Assembly: GCA_905221605.1 (NCBI GenBank)
Contig: CAJNDS010002387.1
Span: 388,739-452,738, forward strand
DNA from: Symbiodinium natans
Taxonomy: Eukaryota > Sar > Dinophyceae > Suessiales > Symbiodiniaceae
Reading direction: 5' to 3'
DNA: 64,000 nt
Every line of letters starts with the position of its first letter. Position 1 is the stretch's first letter. Below the pieces are notes generated by a model, which was given only the letters and a program-made list of their open reading frames with translations, did not search any database and was not told the DNA's origin. The position numbers and the translations under genes were made by a program. Positions 1-10,252 of this stretch are shown in pieces.

Positions 1-142
1 ATGTTCTTCCCCGCGTTGGAAGAGCCAAAGCAAAGTGTTACAAGAAAACTACCCTTACTACATAAGCTACGCTTCAGGGCTGAGGGCTTCAGTTCGTGGA
101 GGTCGTGAGGTAACGACGCTCTTGGTGATGAAGGTATCTCAG

Positions 143-878
143 AACCTGGGCTTTGGGTAGTGGCGTCGATCTTGCAGTGCGGAGTTATGAGCACACAACA
201 ACCTGTCCTGAGATAGCTGATCATGTGTTGAAGAGATCCTAGGTAGGATAAGGGGGACCCTTAAAAGGGAACCCCTTCTTAACCCTCTTCTGGCTCTCTT
301 AAACAGGGACCTTATTCAGAGGGTCTATATCCCCAAGGGTCCCCCTAATCCTATCCCCTAAGAGAATAGCGCCGAAAAGCCCAACCAGGTCTCGAAGCTG
401 GTACTCGAGCTCATCCGACAGGCGCAGGGTTTCGGGTTTCGGGTTTCCCGGACGTAGAGGCTTCAGTCTCGATGCTGTGCGGTTTTGCGGCTTTAGTGTA
501 GGGTTAGTTCTGTCTGTTCTTAGACCCCCCGAAACTGCCGGCCAGATAATATGCGGTACACCTCCCAACCCAAAACCACAGTTATTCTGGGACTTCGGAT
601 GCTATCGGCATGATTTTGGGGCGGAGGTCGGAGGACGCGCTGCGCAAGGAGCATTAGGGGTTTCCCTAGCTAGAAACGGAGTTGTAAGGGTCCTTTAACT
701 CTGGTTGTAAGTCTTACGGGCTTAGGGTTTAGGGTTTAGGGTTCGCTCAGTTTCCTGTCTCCTGCCTATGGTCAGTATCCCCCCCTGAGCTCAAATGTGC
801 CGCTGGCAGTCTGAGGCAGACCAAAAGATCCAAGGCTACGTGGTCGATGGCTTCCCCAGGAGCTTGGGGAATTTGCAG
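143..878 (+). CDS. Adenylate-kinase-like protein, three exons (partial gene)
   Basis: Three open segments fit one nucleoside monophosphate kinase. Exon a (about 143-239) is open and reads VDLAVRSYEHTTTCPE and on. Exon b (370-428) reads VSKLVLELIRQAQ. Exon c (790-878) reads QKIQGYVVDGFPRSLGNLQ. Exon b ends in phase 1 before a GT at 429 and exon c starts after an AG with two bases that complete the codon, so b and c join in frame. GYVVDGFPRS matches the adenylate kinase GxxLDGFPRT motif, and the helix LVLELIRQA lies the usual short distance upstream of it. These enzymes exchange phosphate between ATP and AMP. The P-loop exon is not in the window and would lie upstream. The 429-789 intron contains TTTAGGG repeats. 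The exon a boundary is uncertain because a TAG follows at 240. Confidence 0.
240..369. mobile_element. Inverted-repeat element forming the intron before the kinase exon
   Basis: The ends are inverted copies of each other: GGATAAGGGGGACCCTT near 247 and AAGGGTCCCCCTAATCC near 337. The element ends AATAG at 369, directly before the kinase exon that starts at 370, so it supplies the 3' splice site. It has no coding capacity. It looks like a non-autonomous DNA transposon behaving as an introner. Confidence 0.55.
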
Positions 879-2837
879 GTTTGGGGCTTGGGGTTGAGGG
901 TTTAGGGTTTAGGGTTTAGGGTTTAGGGTTTAGGGTTTAGGGTTTTTGAGGGTTTGGGTTGTACGGTTTCCGGGTTTAGGCTTAGGTTTTGGGGGGATCG
1001 GTGGTTTGGGTTTAGGGCTTGGGGTACAGCTGTTCTTCTTTACAAGGTGCCATACCGGCCTGTCGACTTTTGCTGAAGGGCGGTTCGGTGGTTTAGGCCT
1101 CAGGTTGTCGGGTGTAAGGGCCTGAAAGCTCCAAAGAGATACCAAGCTGCTCGTTGAGGTTAGAGAATAGCCCCCATACCCTGTCATACTTCGAACCTAG
1201 ACTTAAAACCCTAAACTTTAAGCTGTGTCAACCCTAAAGGCTACAAACTAAGCCCAAGCTTCCATGCGCCCCGGACCCTAAACTCTAAACTCTAAATTCT
1301 AAGCCCGAAACCCTAAACTCTAAACCCTAAACCCTAAACTCTAAACCCTAAACCCTAAGCCTAAACCCTCAACCCTAAGCCCCGAACTCCAGGAATGCAT
1401 GTCAAACGGCCTTCCTGAAAGAGAAAGCTGTGGTGCCCCACTCAGGCTGTGTGCACACAGAGCCCTGAAATCTGCTAGGCTCCTAGACCCCAAGGTTTAG
1501 GGTTTAGGGTTTAGGGTTTAGGGTTTAGGGTTTAGGGTTTAGGGTTTAGGGAAGCCCCAAACCCTAAACCCCAAACGGTTTAGGGCTGTAGGATTTGGGG
1601 TGTGGGATTTTGGGCTTAGGGGTTTTGAATTTGGGTTACTGGTAACCATATAGTTCTGTTCTCTCCAGGCCAAGAGCCTCCGGCCACTGTTTAGGGTTTA
1701 GGGTTTAGGGTTTAGGGTTTAGGGTTTAGGGTTTAGGGTTTAGGGTTTAGGGTTTAGGGTTCTGGTGCACCAGTGAGAGAGGCGAAAGAACACACGGACA
1801 AGTCCTTGCTGTTTTCCTGTATTAAAGCTTTGTGTCATATGCTCACTTCGTACACTCATGAGTGCGTGCCCCGAAGAAAAAATCTGCATTTGGGGTTGCA
1901 TGAACGCTGCTTTGTTGCCAAACACCCTACAAACTAGCTCCTCACTAACCAGTGAATGCAATAGTTGAACAGCAAAGGCTTCTTTCATTTCACTTTACTT
2001 TCGGTTGGTTCAGCTGTTTGCTGTCATAATCTTGTGCGCCAAAGAACTAGCCATATGGACACACCAATGACCCCTTTACAACGAGTGGCTGTATACGTCT
2101 TCTGGGGTGTTTGGGGCTGAGGGTTTGCCCGGGCCCAGGATTTAGGGTTTAGGGTTTAGGGGTCAGGGTTTAGGGTTTAGGGTTTAGGGTTTAGGGTTTC
2201 AGGTTGCTGCTTCTTTGAAAGGCGGGGCTCGGACCTGCCTTTTTTGAAAGGTGTGTCTCGGACCTCTTTTTTTTTTTCAACTCTGTGGCTCGTGGTCCCT
2301 TAGTCCTGTGGTGTGGTCGGCCCCCAGGTCCAGTACATTTTGTTTTTGACCGGCATGGCTCAGGCCTCTTTTTTTCGAAAGGTGTGGCCCACCTATGACC
2401 ACGTGCAGCACAATCGGTGCCCAGAAGCCAGGACGGTCCTCAGGACGGCTCGGACGTCATTGCCAGCCCGCGGCAAGAAAGTGCAAGGGACCTAGGTGAG
2501 AGCCGGATTGAAGTACCGAAGCTTAGGCCAGAATGCGATTACTCTGTCGAGTTGTGCAACGGGACAACCTTGGTTTTGCAAAGACAATGCTGGACAATGT
2601 GCACGGGGCTGAGGCCAGAACACAATTTATCGCACCATACGGCACCAAGACATTGTTTTCACCTCGGAAAACGGCTGCTCCCCATTTTTACTGGGAGGCC
2701 TGCGCCCGAGTGAGGGTGCGACCCTAAACCGCCTAAACCCGAACCCGCCTAAACCCTAAACCCTAAACCCTAAACCCTAAACCCTAAACCCTAAACCCTA
2801 AACCCTAAACCCTAAACCCTAAACCCTGCAGGTTTAG

Positions 2838-5043
2838 GAGCGAGTGCTTGCAAAGACCGAGGTGCCCACGCACGTTCTCGTCCTGAAGGCTGGTGCCCAG
2901 ACCCCGAATTAAAGCTGGCCTCCCCCCCCCCCCTCGCACCCCCAGGGTTTAGGGTGTAGGGTTTAGGGTGTAGGGTTTAGGGTTTAGGGTTTAGGGTTTG
3001 GGGTTTGGGGTTTGGGGTTTAGGGTTTGGGGCTTCGGGATAACCCGCAACCCCTCCCTAAACCCTAAACCCTGCACAGGCCGTTTGTTTAAGCTGCAGAA
3101 AACCTCGAACAGATCCGCCTCAGAACTCCTAATGCCCCAGGCCCCTGAACCCTAAACCCTACGCCCCTAAGCCCTCAATCCCCAAACCCTAAATCCTAAA
3201 ACCCTAAACCGAAACCCTAAAACCCTAAAACCCTAAAACCCTAAAACCCGAAAACCCTAGAACCCTAACACCCTAAACCCCCAAAAACCCTAACCCCTAA
3301 AACCCCAACACCCGAAACTGTAGCCAGGCCTCCGAAGACTTCCTCCACCAGCGGCATCGGGACATTGCCGAGGGCGCTCTGGAGGGCAAGGCAGTCCCGG
3401 CCGAGGCGCGAGAGAGATTCGGAGACTCAGGTGGGCAGTTTTCTATATATATATTTATTTATTTATTTATACATTTATTTATTTATTCTTTCTTTTTTTG
3501 CTTCTTTCTTTGTTTTTTATTTATGTGCATATATATATATGTACATGTTACATATACACTTATATTTTCATGGAACCCTAGCCCCAGCGTTAAGGGTTTT
3601 GGGCCAAGTCTATGGTTGCGGGCTGCAGAGTCCAGAGCTTTGGGGAGCTTCCGCCCCGGAGCCAGGGGTTTCTGCCCGAAGTCCCCTACACATATAAATT
3701 ACGTTACCAGAATGTCGGGTTGAGGGTTTAGGGTTTAGGGTTTAGGGTTTTAAGGTGTAGAGTTGAGGGCTCATTCTGGTACTGTAGTCGAAGTTACTTC
3801 ACAGAAAGGTTGCCGCCCTAAAGCCACAAAACTCTGGGCCAAACGCCTGGAAGCCATTTCGGGTTTTAGGGTTTTCAAGTTGACGTGACCCTAACGACAC
3901 AATCTCTCAAGCGAAGTATAAAGACACGCATTGGGATGTTCCCCTTCATTCCATAGGGATTATCATAGGGGGTTCTATGATCCCTACCAAGGACTGATAG
4001 AACGGGGGAGCATGCTAAGATACAACATCATCTCAGATATTATTTCAGATAACAATATCTTACACTAATTATAATGACACGCAATTATTCTCTATGTCTA
4101 TCTTGGATCGTATTTCAGATTCAATGCCTGCTGCAAGACCCTGGATCGGCGCATCAAGCTGCACAGCGCCAACGTCAACCTGGCGACCACACCTCAGGTC
4201 TATGATGGCATTTTCCAGGTTTTTGGGTTTAGGGTTGTAGGGTTTTTGGGTTTAGGGTTTCGGGTTTAGGGTTATGATGGCATTTTTTCAGGTTTAGGGA
4301 TTTATAGGGTTTAAGGCTTCATACCATGATGGCATTTTTCAGATTTAGGGTTTTAGGGTTGTAGGGTTTGAAGTTTTAGGGCTTATAGACTTATAGGGGT
4401 TGAGGGTCTCATACCCTGAGCCTAAACCCCAAACCCTAAATGAACTCGTTAGTGCTGGAACAGACTGCTAACTGAGCCATCGAGGGAAAGCGAGTAGGTG
4501 ATTTAAGGTACTAGAGCTTTGTGGCTTCATTCATTCCCTACAAGAAACCCAAACTTTGTATGGGTTGGTGGTCTCTCTATGCAGGTTTTTGTTTTATAGG
4601 GCATATATTCGCGATCCTTTCTGGGGTATCTAGGGGCTATATTCAGGTATATGGGTAACAAACCTTTATAACCCAAACTCTAAACCCTAAACCCTATATC
4701 CTAAACCCTAAACCTTAAACCCTAAACCCTTAACCCTAAACCCTAAACCCTAAACCCTAAACCCTAAGCCTACCAGCAGGATACGGCCTCATCGCGCTTG
4801 GGGTGCATGTTTCAGCCTCCGTGTCTGAGCCCATAAAGCTTCTGCTTAGGACATAGTATGGTGCTGTGCAAATAAGGGTTTAGGGTTTGGGGTTTAGGGC
4901 GTTTATGGGGTCTATAGAGTTTACGGCTAAGGGGGTTTGGCGTTATACAGTCCGGCACAACTGCTTCTCTTTGCTTCCCAAGGCTGGGCATCTACGCAGA
5001 TAAGACCTTTGCCGGGAGCCTACAGTGCATGGCTTGGGCCAGG
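2838..5043 (+). CDS. Probable downstream exons of the kinase-like gene
   Basis: Four good exons and one weaker one lie between telomere-type introns. 2838 to about 2890 starts after TTTAG and reads THVLVLKAGAQ; a THVLVLK strand after DGFPR is what adenylate-kinase-like domains show. 3328-3430 reads DFLHQRHRDIAEGALEG and ends at a GT. 4119-4197 reads CCKTLDRRIKLHSANV. 4780-4853 (GLIALGVHVSASVSEP) is weaker. 4983-5043 reads LGIYADKTFAGSLQCMAW and ends at a canonical GTAAG. All are open and GC-rich like the kinase exons. Membership in the same gene is inferred from order and strand; phases across 3430 and 4119 are not settled. Confidence 0.5.
3443..3560. repeat. TA/TTTA microsatellite
   Basis: Short runs of TATATA, ATTTATTT and ATATAT follow the exon that ends at 3430. 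This is intron sequence with no coding signal. Confidence 0.85.
4559..4665. repeat. Dispersed repeat, copy 1 of a two-copy family
   Basis: The stretch TATGGGTTGGTGGTCTC and the block ending GGGTATCTAGGGGCTATAT recur at 22,178-22,268 in the same order and spacing, with some divergence. There is no open frame. It is probably a further short mobile element within introns. Confidence 0.6.
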
Positions 5044-5400
5044 GTAAGCCCCAAGTTTCCAAGCTCGAAACCCTGAACCCTGAACCCTAAACCCAAGAAT
5101 AAACCCTAAGCCCTAAGCCCCGCACACTGCCCATACAGACGCAAACCATGCATTTCCAGACTTCAGGGTTCGGGCCCTTGACTGCAGATGCGGAGCTTCA
5201 TTAATCAGGGTGCTTCCTAAGCTCCCCCCCCACCCCCCGTGCTCCCCCGCTCCCCCAGCCCTCCGACACCACCTGAACCCTGATTTAGAACCCCAAACCT
5301 CAGCACCGCGACCACCTGCCTTTAACATGGCTCAGGGTTCTATGATCTCCTTCCCTGTATATCATAGCAGAATATGCTGGGTAACACGATACCCTAAACA

Positions 5401-5525
5401 CCCAAGGCGTCATGTTGATACCCTAAACCCTAAACCCTAAACCCTAAACCCTAAACCCTAAACCCTAAACCCTAAACCCTAAACCCTAAACCCGAAGGAA
5501 TTTCTCCCAAGGCGTCATGCTGATG
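5401..5525. repeat. CCCTAAA array flanked by an 18-bp direct repeat
   Basis: CCCAAGGCGTCATG followed by TGAT occurs at 5401-5418 and, with one change, at 5506-5523. A CCCTAAA array and a few bases fill the gap. The right copy is the start of an open exon (5508-5564). This arrangement resembles a target duplication made when the array was inserted. Confidence 0.75.
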
Positions 5526-7043
5526 CTGCAAAAGCCCACACCAACGCCTGAACCCCAAGAGCAGGTGATCCAACTACATCTCCAACAACACACCCTAAAC
5601 CCTAAACCCTAAACCCTAAACCCTAAACCCTAAACCCTAAACCCTAAACCCTAAACCCTAAACCCTAAACCCTAAACCCTAAACTGACCTTCCCGCAGCG
5701 TAGGAAGGCAGGGGGAGCTCAGCGCGTGCACGAGCGACAGCATTGGCAGGCGCTAGCACTCGGGAGACTCAGACCGACGAGGCGCAGATTGCCCGAGTTT
5801 TGGGGTTTAGGGTTTAGGGTTTAGGGTTTAGGGTTTAGGGTTTAGGGGCCACGGAGATCTACGGTCTCCTCACCGAAGAGTTGCCTCGGAATCGTGCCGG
5901 GGCAACAAGCCGACCTTCGACACGCTCCAGTGCGCGGTCGATGGAACCCACAACTAGGAGTAGGGTTTAGGGTTTAGGGTTTAGGGTTTAGGGTTTAGGG
6001 TTTAGGGTTTAGGGCTACTAGAGCCCAGAGTAGGCCGTTATTCCTGGTTTTTAGGGTTGAGGTTCCCTTATCAGCCACTTTGGGCCAAAAAGGGGTGCCC
6101 TGTTTACTCTTGGGGTGCTCTTGGACAAACACTTCGGGGACCTGGCCACCAACTGGATGGACTCTGGAACGTACCCAAGAAGCTGGAAGACTATGCTGAA
6201 CACTCATTTTAAAGGGCACCCCTCTTATGCCCAAAATACCCCCGAAAAGGGTGCCCCTGTTTTCGGACACCCCCATGAACTCCCATTATACTTGTTTATA
6301 AACGAATACAGTCCTGTGGGAAAAGAAGCACTAAATGGCCCTTTGAATTCTTCTGTTAAATGCGCAAGAGAAAGCGCACACGGGCAAAGAAAGGGCCATG
6401 AAGTGCATTAAATATGCTATCCGCCCGTGCATTCTTACAATCCAGATCATCGCTCTCGATGTTAGAACGGGGTCTCTTCCCGGCATTCCAGAGCTCCCCG
6501 CCAGTCCAGGTAACAACAGGCAAGAAAGAAGGCAACGCGATTTAATCTTCTAATCTTTGGTCTCGCGGGAATAGAATTGAGAAGGCCCCGTTCAAAATGC
6601 TGCAAACGTATTCAATTTCCCTTCACTTGAATGTAGTTCGTATAAGTTTAGAAAGAAGTGTACAAGAGGGAGAAAACGTAATAGTATTGTTGGCATTTTA
6701 CTGCACAAGAAAACTAAGTTTAAGATGTAGGAAAGGTGTGCTGCTTGAAGATTATTCCAGACAGGCTTGTGCGAATAAGAATACTACCTTATGCATCTTA
6801 AATCCAGCATTTGGAGGGAACTAACCCAAAACCGGGCGTAGAGGCGGTCTTAGTATTGGCTTCAAGGATTTTTCGTTTTTGTTGGCCCAGGGTTTCCAGA
6901 TTTTGGTCGCCCAGGCCATCGACGCCGAAGCAGCCGACGATGAAGTCCTCTCCAAGATGGCGGCCAACTCAGCATACAGGGATACTAGGAGGGGCACCCA
7001 AATCACACTATTCAACCCTCACAAAATGTATGCATATAGATAA
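5508..7043 (+). CDS. Exons of unknown product, ending at a stop at 7041
   Basis: Open segments between array introns are 5508-5564 (GVMLMLQKPTPTPEPQEQ, then GT), 5699-5798 (VHERQHWQALALGRLRP) and 5846-5960, where two frames are open and one reads NKPTFDTLQCAVDGTHN. About 6118-6170 reads LDKHFGDLATNWMDSGTY. 6900-7043 reads ILVAQAIDAEAADDEVLS and runs 47 codons to a TAA at 7041-7043. The last is the strongest. They may be the 3' part of the kinase-like gene, or another gene. No family was recognised. Confidence 0.45.
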
Positions 7044-7049
7044 ATACAG

Positions 7050-7130
7050 AAATATCTATATCTATATCTATATCTATATCTATGTATATATATATATATA
7101 TACATATATTTTTTTGTTTATTTATAGCTA
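7050..7130. repeat. TATC / TA microsatellite
   Basis: Repeats of TATATC followed by TATATA lie directly downstream of the stop at 7043. Confidence 0.85.
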
Positions 7131-7752
7131 TATGCATTTATTTTTATATGTACACACACAGAATGTTGTATACACCACCTTGCATTCCTGCCGTTCAATG
7201 CTCCTAAGTAACGTGCCCAAGAATAGTCCCTAGCCTATTCACCTCCGCGGATCCCTTATAAGAGTCCATCCTCTGGCACACCCCCCATGAGGGTTGTTAG
7301 GGTTCAGGGTTTAGGGTCAAGGGTTTAGGGTTTTGTGGCTTTCCTGTTTAGGGTTACGATAAAGCCCTACTTAGAGAACCCTAGAACTACCCATGAACCT
7401 TCCAAGCAACAAGATCTGGCATCAATATGTCTCAATTTGGTCGTAGGGCTAGGGGTTCAGGTTCTATGCCTATAGCGTAGCGAGGTGTGGTACCTTTTCC
7501 GACCAATCAGTTTAGGGTGTAGGGTTCGGCTGTCGGGTTTGGGGTTGTGGGCAACTTCCGAATGCCAACAAGAGCTGAAATGTGTTATCGTCGCTGTACC
7601 TTTGGCTGGCAAAGCACGGAACGCAAAGCTTGAACCCTCTCTTCCTATAGTCGGACGTGCGCCAGCTCCCATCTTCCGAACATCAGAATCTCCACAGCCC
7701 TAAACCCCAAACCCAAAACCCCAAACCCTAAACCCTCAACCCTAAACCCCAG

Positions 7753-8880
7753 GAGGAGGCCGTGCAAACGAAGCCGCCGTCGAAGGCCCCCCCGCAGTGG
7801 CCCCAGCCGTCTTGGGTGTCAGTGTTCGGGGCTCGAGGCGGTCCGAAGCACCCTAAACCCTAAACCCTAAGCCCTAAACCCTAAACCCGTAAACCCTACA
7901 CCCTAAACCCTAAACCCTACTCCCTCAATCGAACTCTCATGTTAGGATGCTGCACTTTTCATGTTTTCAACCTCGTATAGACCCTTTTATCTTCTTGCGG
8001 CTCTTCTCAGTGTCTCTTAAGTTGCTACGACAACCTACTTGTTTTCAGGACTTTTGTTACTATGTGGACTTGTTTTTTCTCATCATCCTCATCATCCTCA
8101 TCATCATGATCATGATACCCAAAAGAGGGTTTAGGAATTGTGGTTTGGGAGGGTGGAGATTGGCGGGGCATGGTGTCTTTTAACCCGAAACTCTAAACCC
8201 TAGACCTGCGTTTGGTTTGGGGTGCGGGCAGTGGTTTTGCATTGAGGCTTGGGCAGGAGGGTTTATCCAGTAAGTATCATGTCGCTATGTAGCCCCACCG
8301 TCCCGCAAAGTATGGACGGCAGGGGCTATGACATAATCATTGTTGCGATTATGATTGTTTCTATGACTAATACTCCCGAAGTCCAGGATCTGACATGTAG
8401 AGTACCCCATCCTCAGCCTCCATATACACTCTCTACTGCAGAAAGAGGCTTTATGCCGTAGTTCGGATGGGCGTCCCTTAACCCTAAACCCTAAACCCTA
8501 AACCCTCAACCGGCTGAGGCGCCCCTGCTGAGCAGAGGAGGCCATGCATGCCCACAAGGTGGGCCCAGTCGAAACCCCCCAGCCATCTCCCACTGCTTGC
8601 AAGATTTTCAATCAGCGGTTTAGGGTTTAAGCTTCAGGGTTTAGGGATTCGAACTGGGGCCCTGAAGCCCGAAGCTGCTTCAATCCCAACAAGAACTTTG
8701 GCAAAGGAGGAAAATCTCAAACCTTAGTCTCGAAACCCTAAACCCTGAACCCTGAACCCTGCCCCAAACCCGAAAAGCCCAATAGGTGCCTCCCGGTGTA
8801 CTCGAGGTGCAGCCTTCAGCTTGGCAGCTTGGATTCGGGTTGCTGAGCTCAGGCGCAAGGCAGCGCCAATTCTGTTCAGG
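7753..8880 (+). CDS. Isolated exons of unknown product
   Basis: 7753-7840 opens after CCCAG and reads EEAVQTKPPSKAPPQWPQ, ending before a GT at 7841. About 8517-8557 is open before GTGGGC. 8813-8880 reads AAWIRVAELRRKAAPILF and ends before GT. Each is bounded by CCCTAAA-type introns. Linker-like proline and basic composition gives no family. Phases between them were not established. Confidence 0.35.
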
Positions 8881-9004
8881 GTTCAGTGGCCATCGTCGTC
8901 TTCAAGAATATAAACAAAAGACAAAAAGCAAATACATTAAGATGTATATACATGTATCTACATGTGCATATACACAATTATGTTTAGGGTTCAGAGTCTA
9001 AAGC

Positions 9005-9375
9005 ATGGCGGAAGGTCACGGCAGTACAAGCACAGAGCAGGAGCAACTGGTTATCATGTGACGAGCACACGCCGCATAAATGTGCCGCTGTGCTTCGCAA
9101 GTCTCACCAGACTGGCGTACCTGTCCGCAGAGCAGCGGATAGAAAAGTGCTGCATGAAGCCTCAAACACAAGGTATGCAGGGCTTCTAGCAGGAACACTC
9201 CCCCCCCCCCCCCCCTATCGTCGCAGCTTCTGCAGAATTCATTGACATCAGCCCTGCGTGCATGCAACTAGACATAGTCGAATCCTCTGAGAAAGCAGCG
9301 ACACTCTGTGAAGTGGAAGGCTATGTATATCCCGGTCACACTTTGCGGTCGTCATGTTGCAACAGGCTCGGATAA
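9005..9375 (+). CDS. Small gene of unknown product
   Basis: An ATG at 9005 opens MAEGHGSTSTEQEQL. A second open segment ends CCMKPQTQ before a GTATGC donor at 9172. A third (about 9214-9375) reads FIDISPACMQLDIVESSE and later CEVEGYVYPGHTL, ending at a TAA at 9373-9375. A poly-C run (9199-9215) sits in the second intron. The protein would be roughly 100 residues. No family was recognised. The joins are tentative; the third segment is clearly protein-like. Confidence 0.5.
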
Positions 9376-10252
9376 CGACTGGACAAGCAAGTCGTACAAG
9401 TAGCTGAGAGGTTTCGTGAGGCGGGGCATTTCAGCTCTACAACTTTGCTACATCATCATGCGAGGTTCTTTGTCGATAACAGACACACACACAGATCCAA
9501 GTGCACGTTTTTGTGAATGCAATCGGTTGTCGCTCGGTCGCTCCCGAGACATGTGCCTAGACACGCGCTGGGCGTTGTTGGCTTTTTCATTCGGTTGAAA
9601 GTCCCAGGTCAAAACTAGCGGTCGGGAGTAAGGAGTTGCTTTCTGAATGTCTGTAGCCTGCAGAACCAAGGTCCCAGGGTCCCAGACCACCACTCACAGG
9701 ATCCTGCAGCCCTTCGTGTGTATTTGGAACTTCGTGCAATGTCTGAAGCACACGCTTCAAAATTGTTGAGTCAACGTCGCCCTAGGGTTTAGGGTTGAGG
9801 GTTTAGGGTTTAGGGTTTAGGTTTAGGGTACCAAATAACCGTCTCAAGAATCGAGGACGTCAGGGTCGCGTGCTCGCTTTCAACGCCTCCAGTTCAATCG
9901 CGTACTACCGGTCACGCGAGTCGTGCCAAGAGTGGAAGTTTTTGCATTGGGGGGGTGAGAGAGTTCCTAAAAGCACCAGCAGCACCAATGTGACAAATTA
10001 GTCTATGCCCCGAAACATCTTGATAACAGTGACGATGATCTTCTTGTTGAGCCACTCTCTTAGCTGGTTCAGCGGCCTTGTGTTGAGACTGGTGTTTTGC
10101 AGGGCCTGACTATGGCAGCTTCACATGAGGCTGCGCGCGCGGGTCATGTGCAGACTCTCCTTAACTGTGGCTCAAGAGCTACACACCCTCATTTCAGCCA
10201 CTAGCCCGCAAGGCCACTGCGCACGGGTGCAGGTCTGCGGCTTGCCGAAGGC
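9376..10252. other. Region between genes, few supported features
   Basis: One TTTAGGG array lies at 9783-9828. A 30-codon frame (ATG 10,111, stop 10,203) lies just upstream of the next gene. A pyrimidine-rich stretch ending TTTCAG at 10,197 could be an acceptor for a spliced leader, which dinoflagellates add in trans; that is inference. Nothing else convincing was seen. Confidence 0.5.

Noticed and set aside
1026-1100. Kinase exon reading LFFFTR after the DGFPR exon
   Set aside because: A hydrophobic strand is expected there, but the following residues do not fit the family and no good donor was found.
10146-10158. Relic of a dinoflagellate spliced leader (GTGGCTCAAG)
   Set aside because: Only about nine bases of the leader's 3' end match from memory; the upstream part is absent, so chance is likely.
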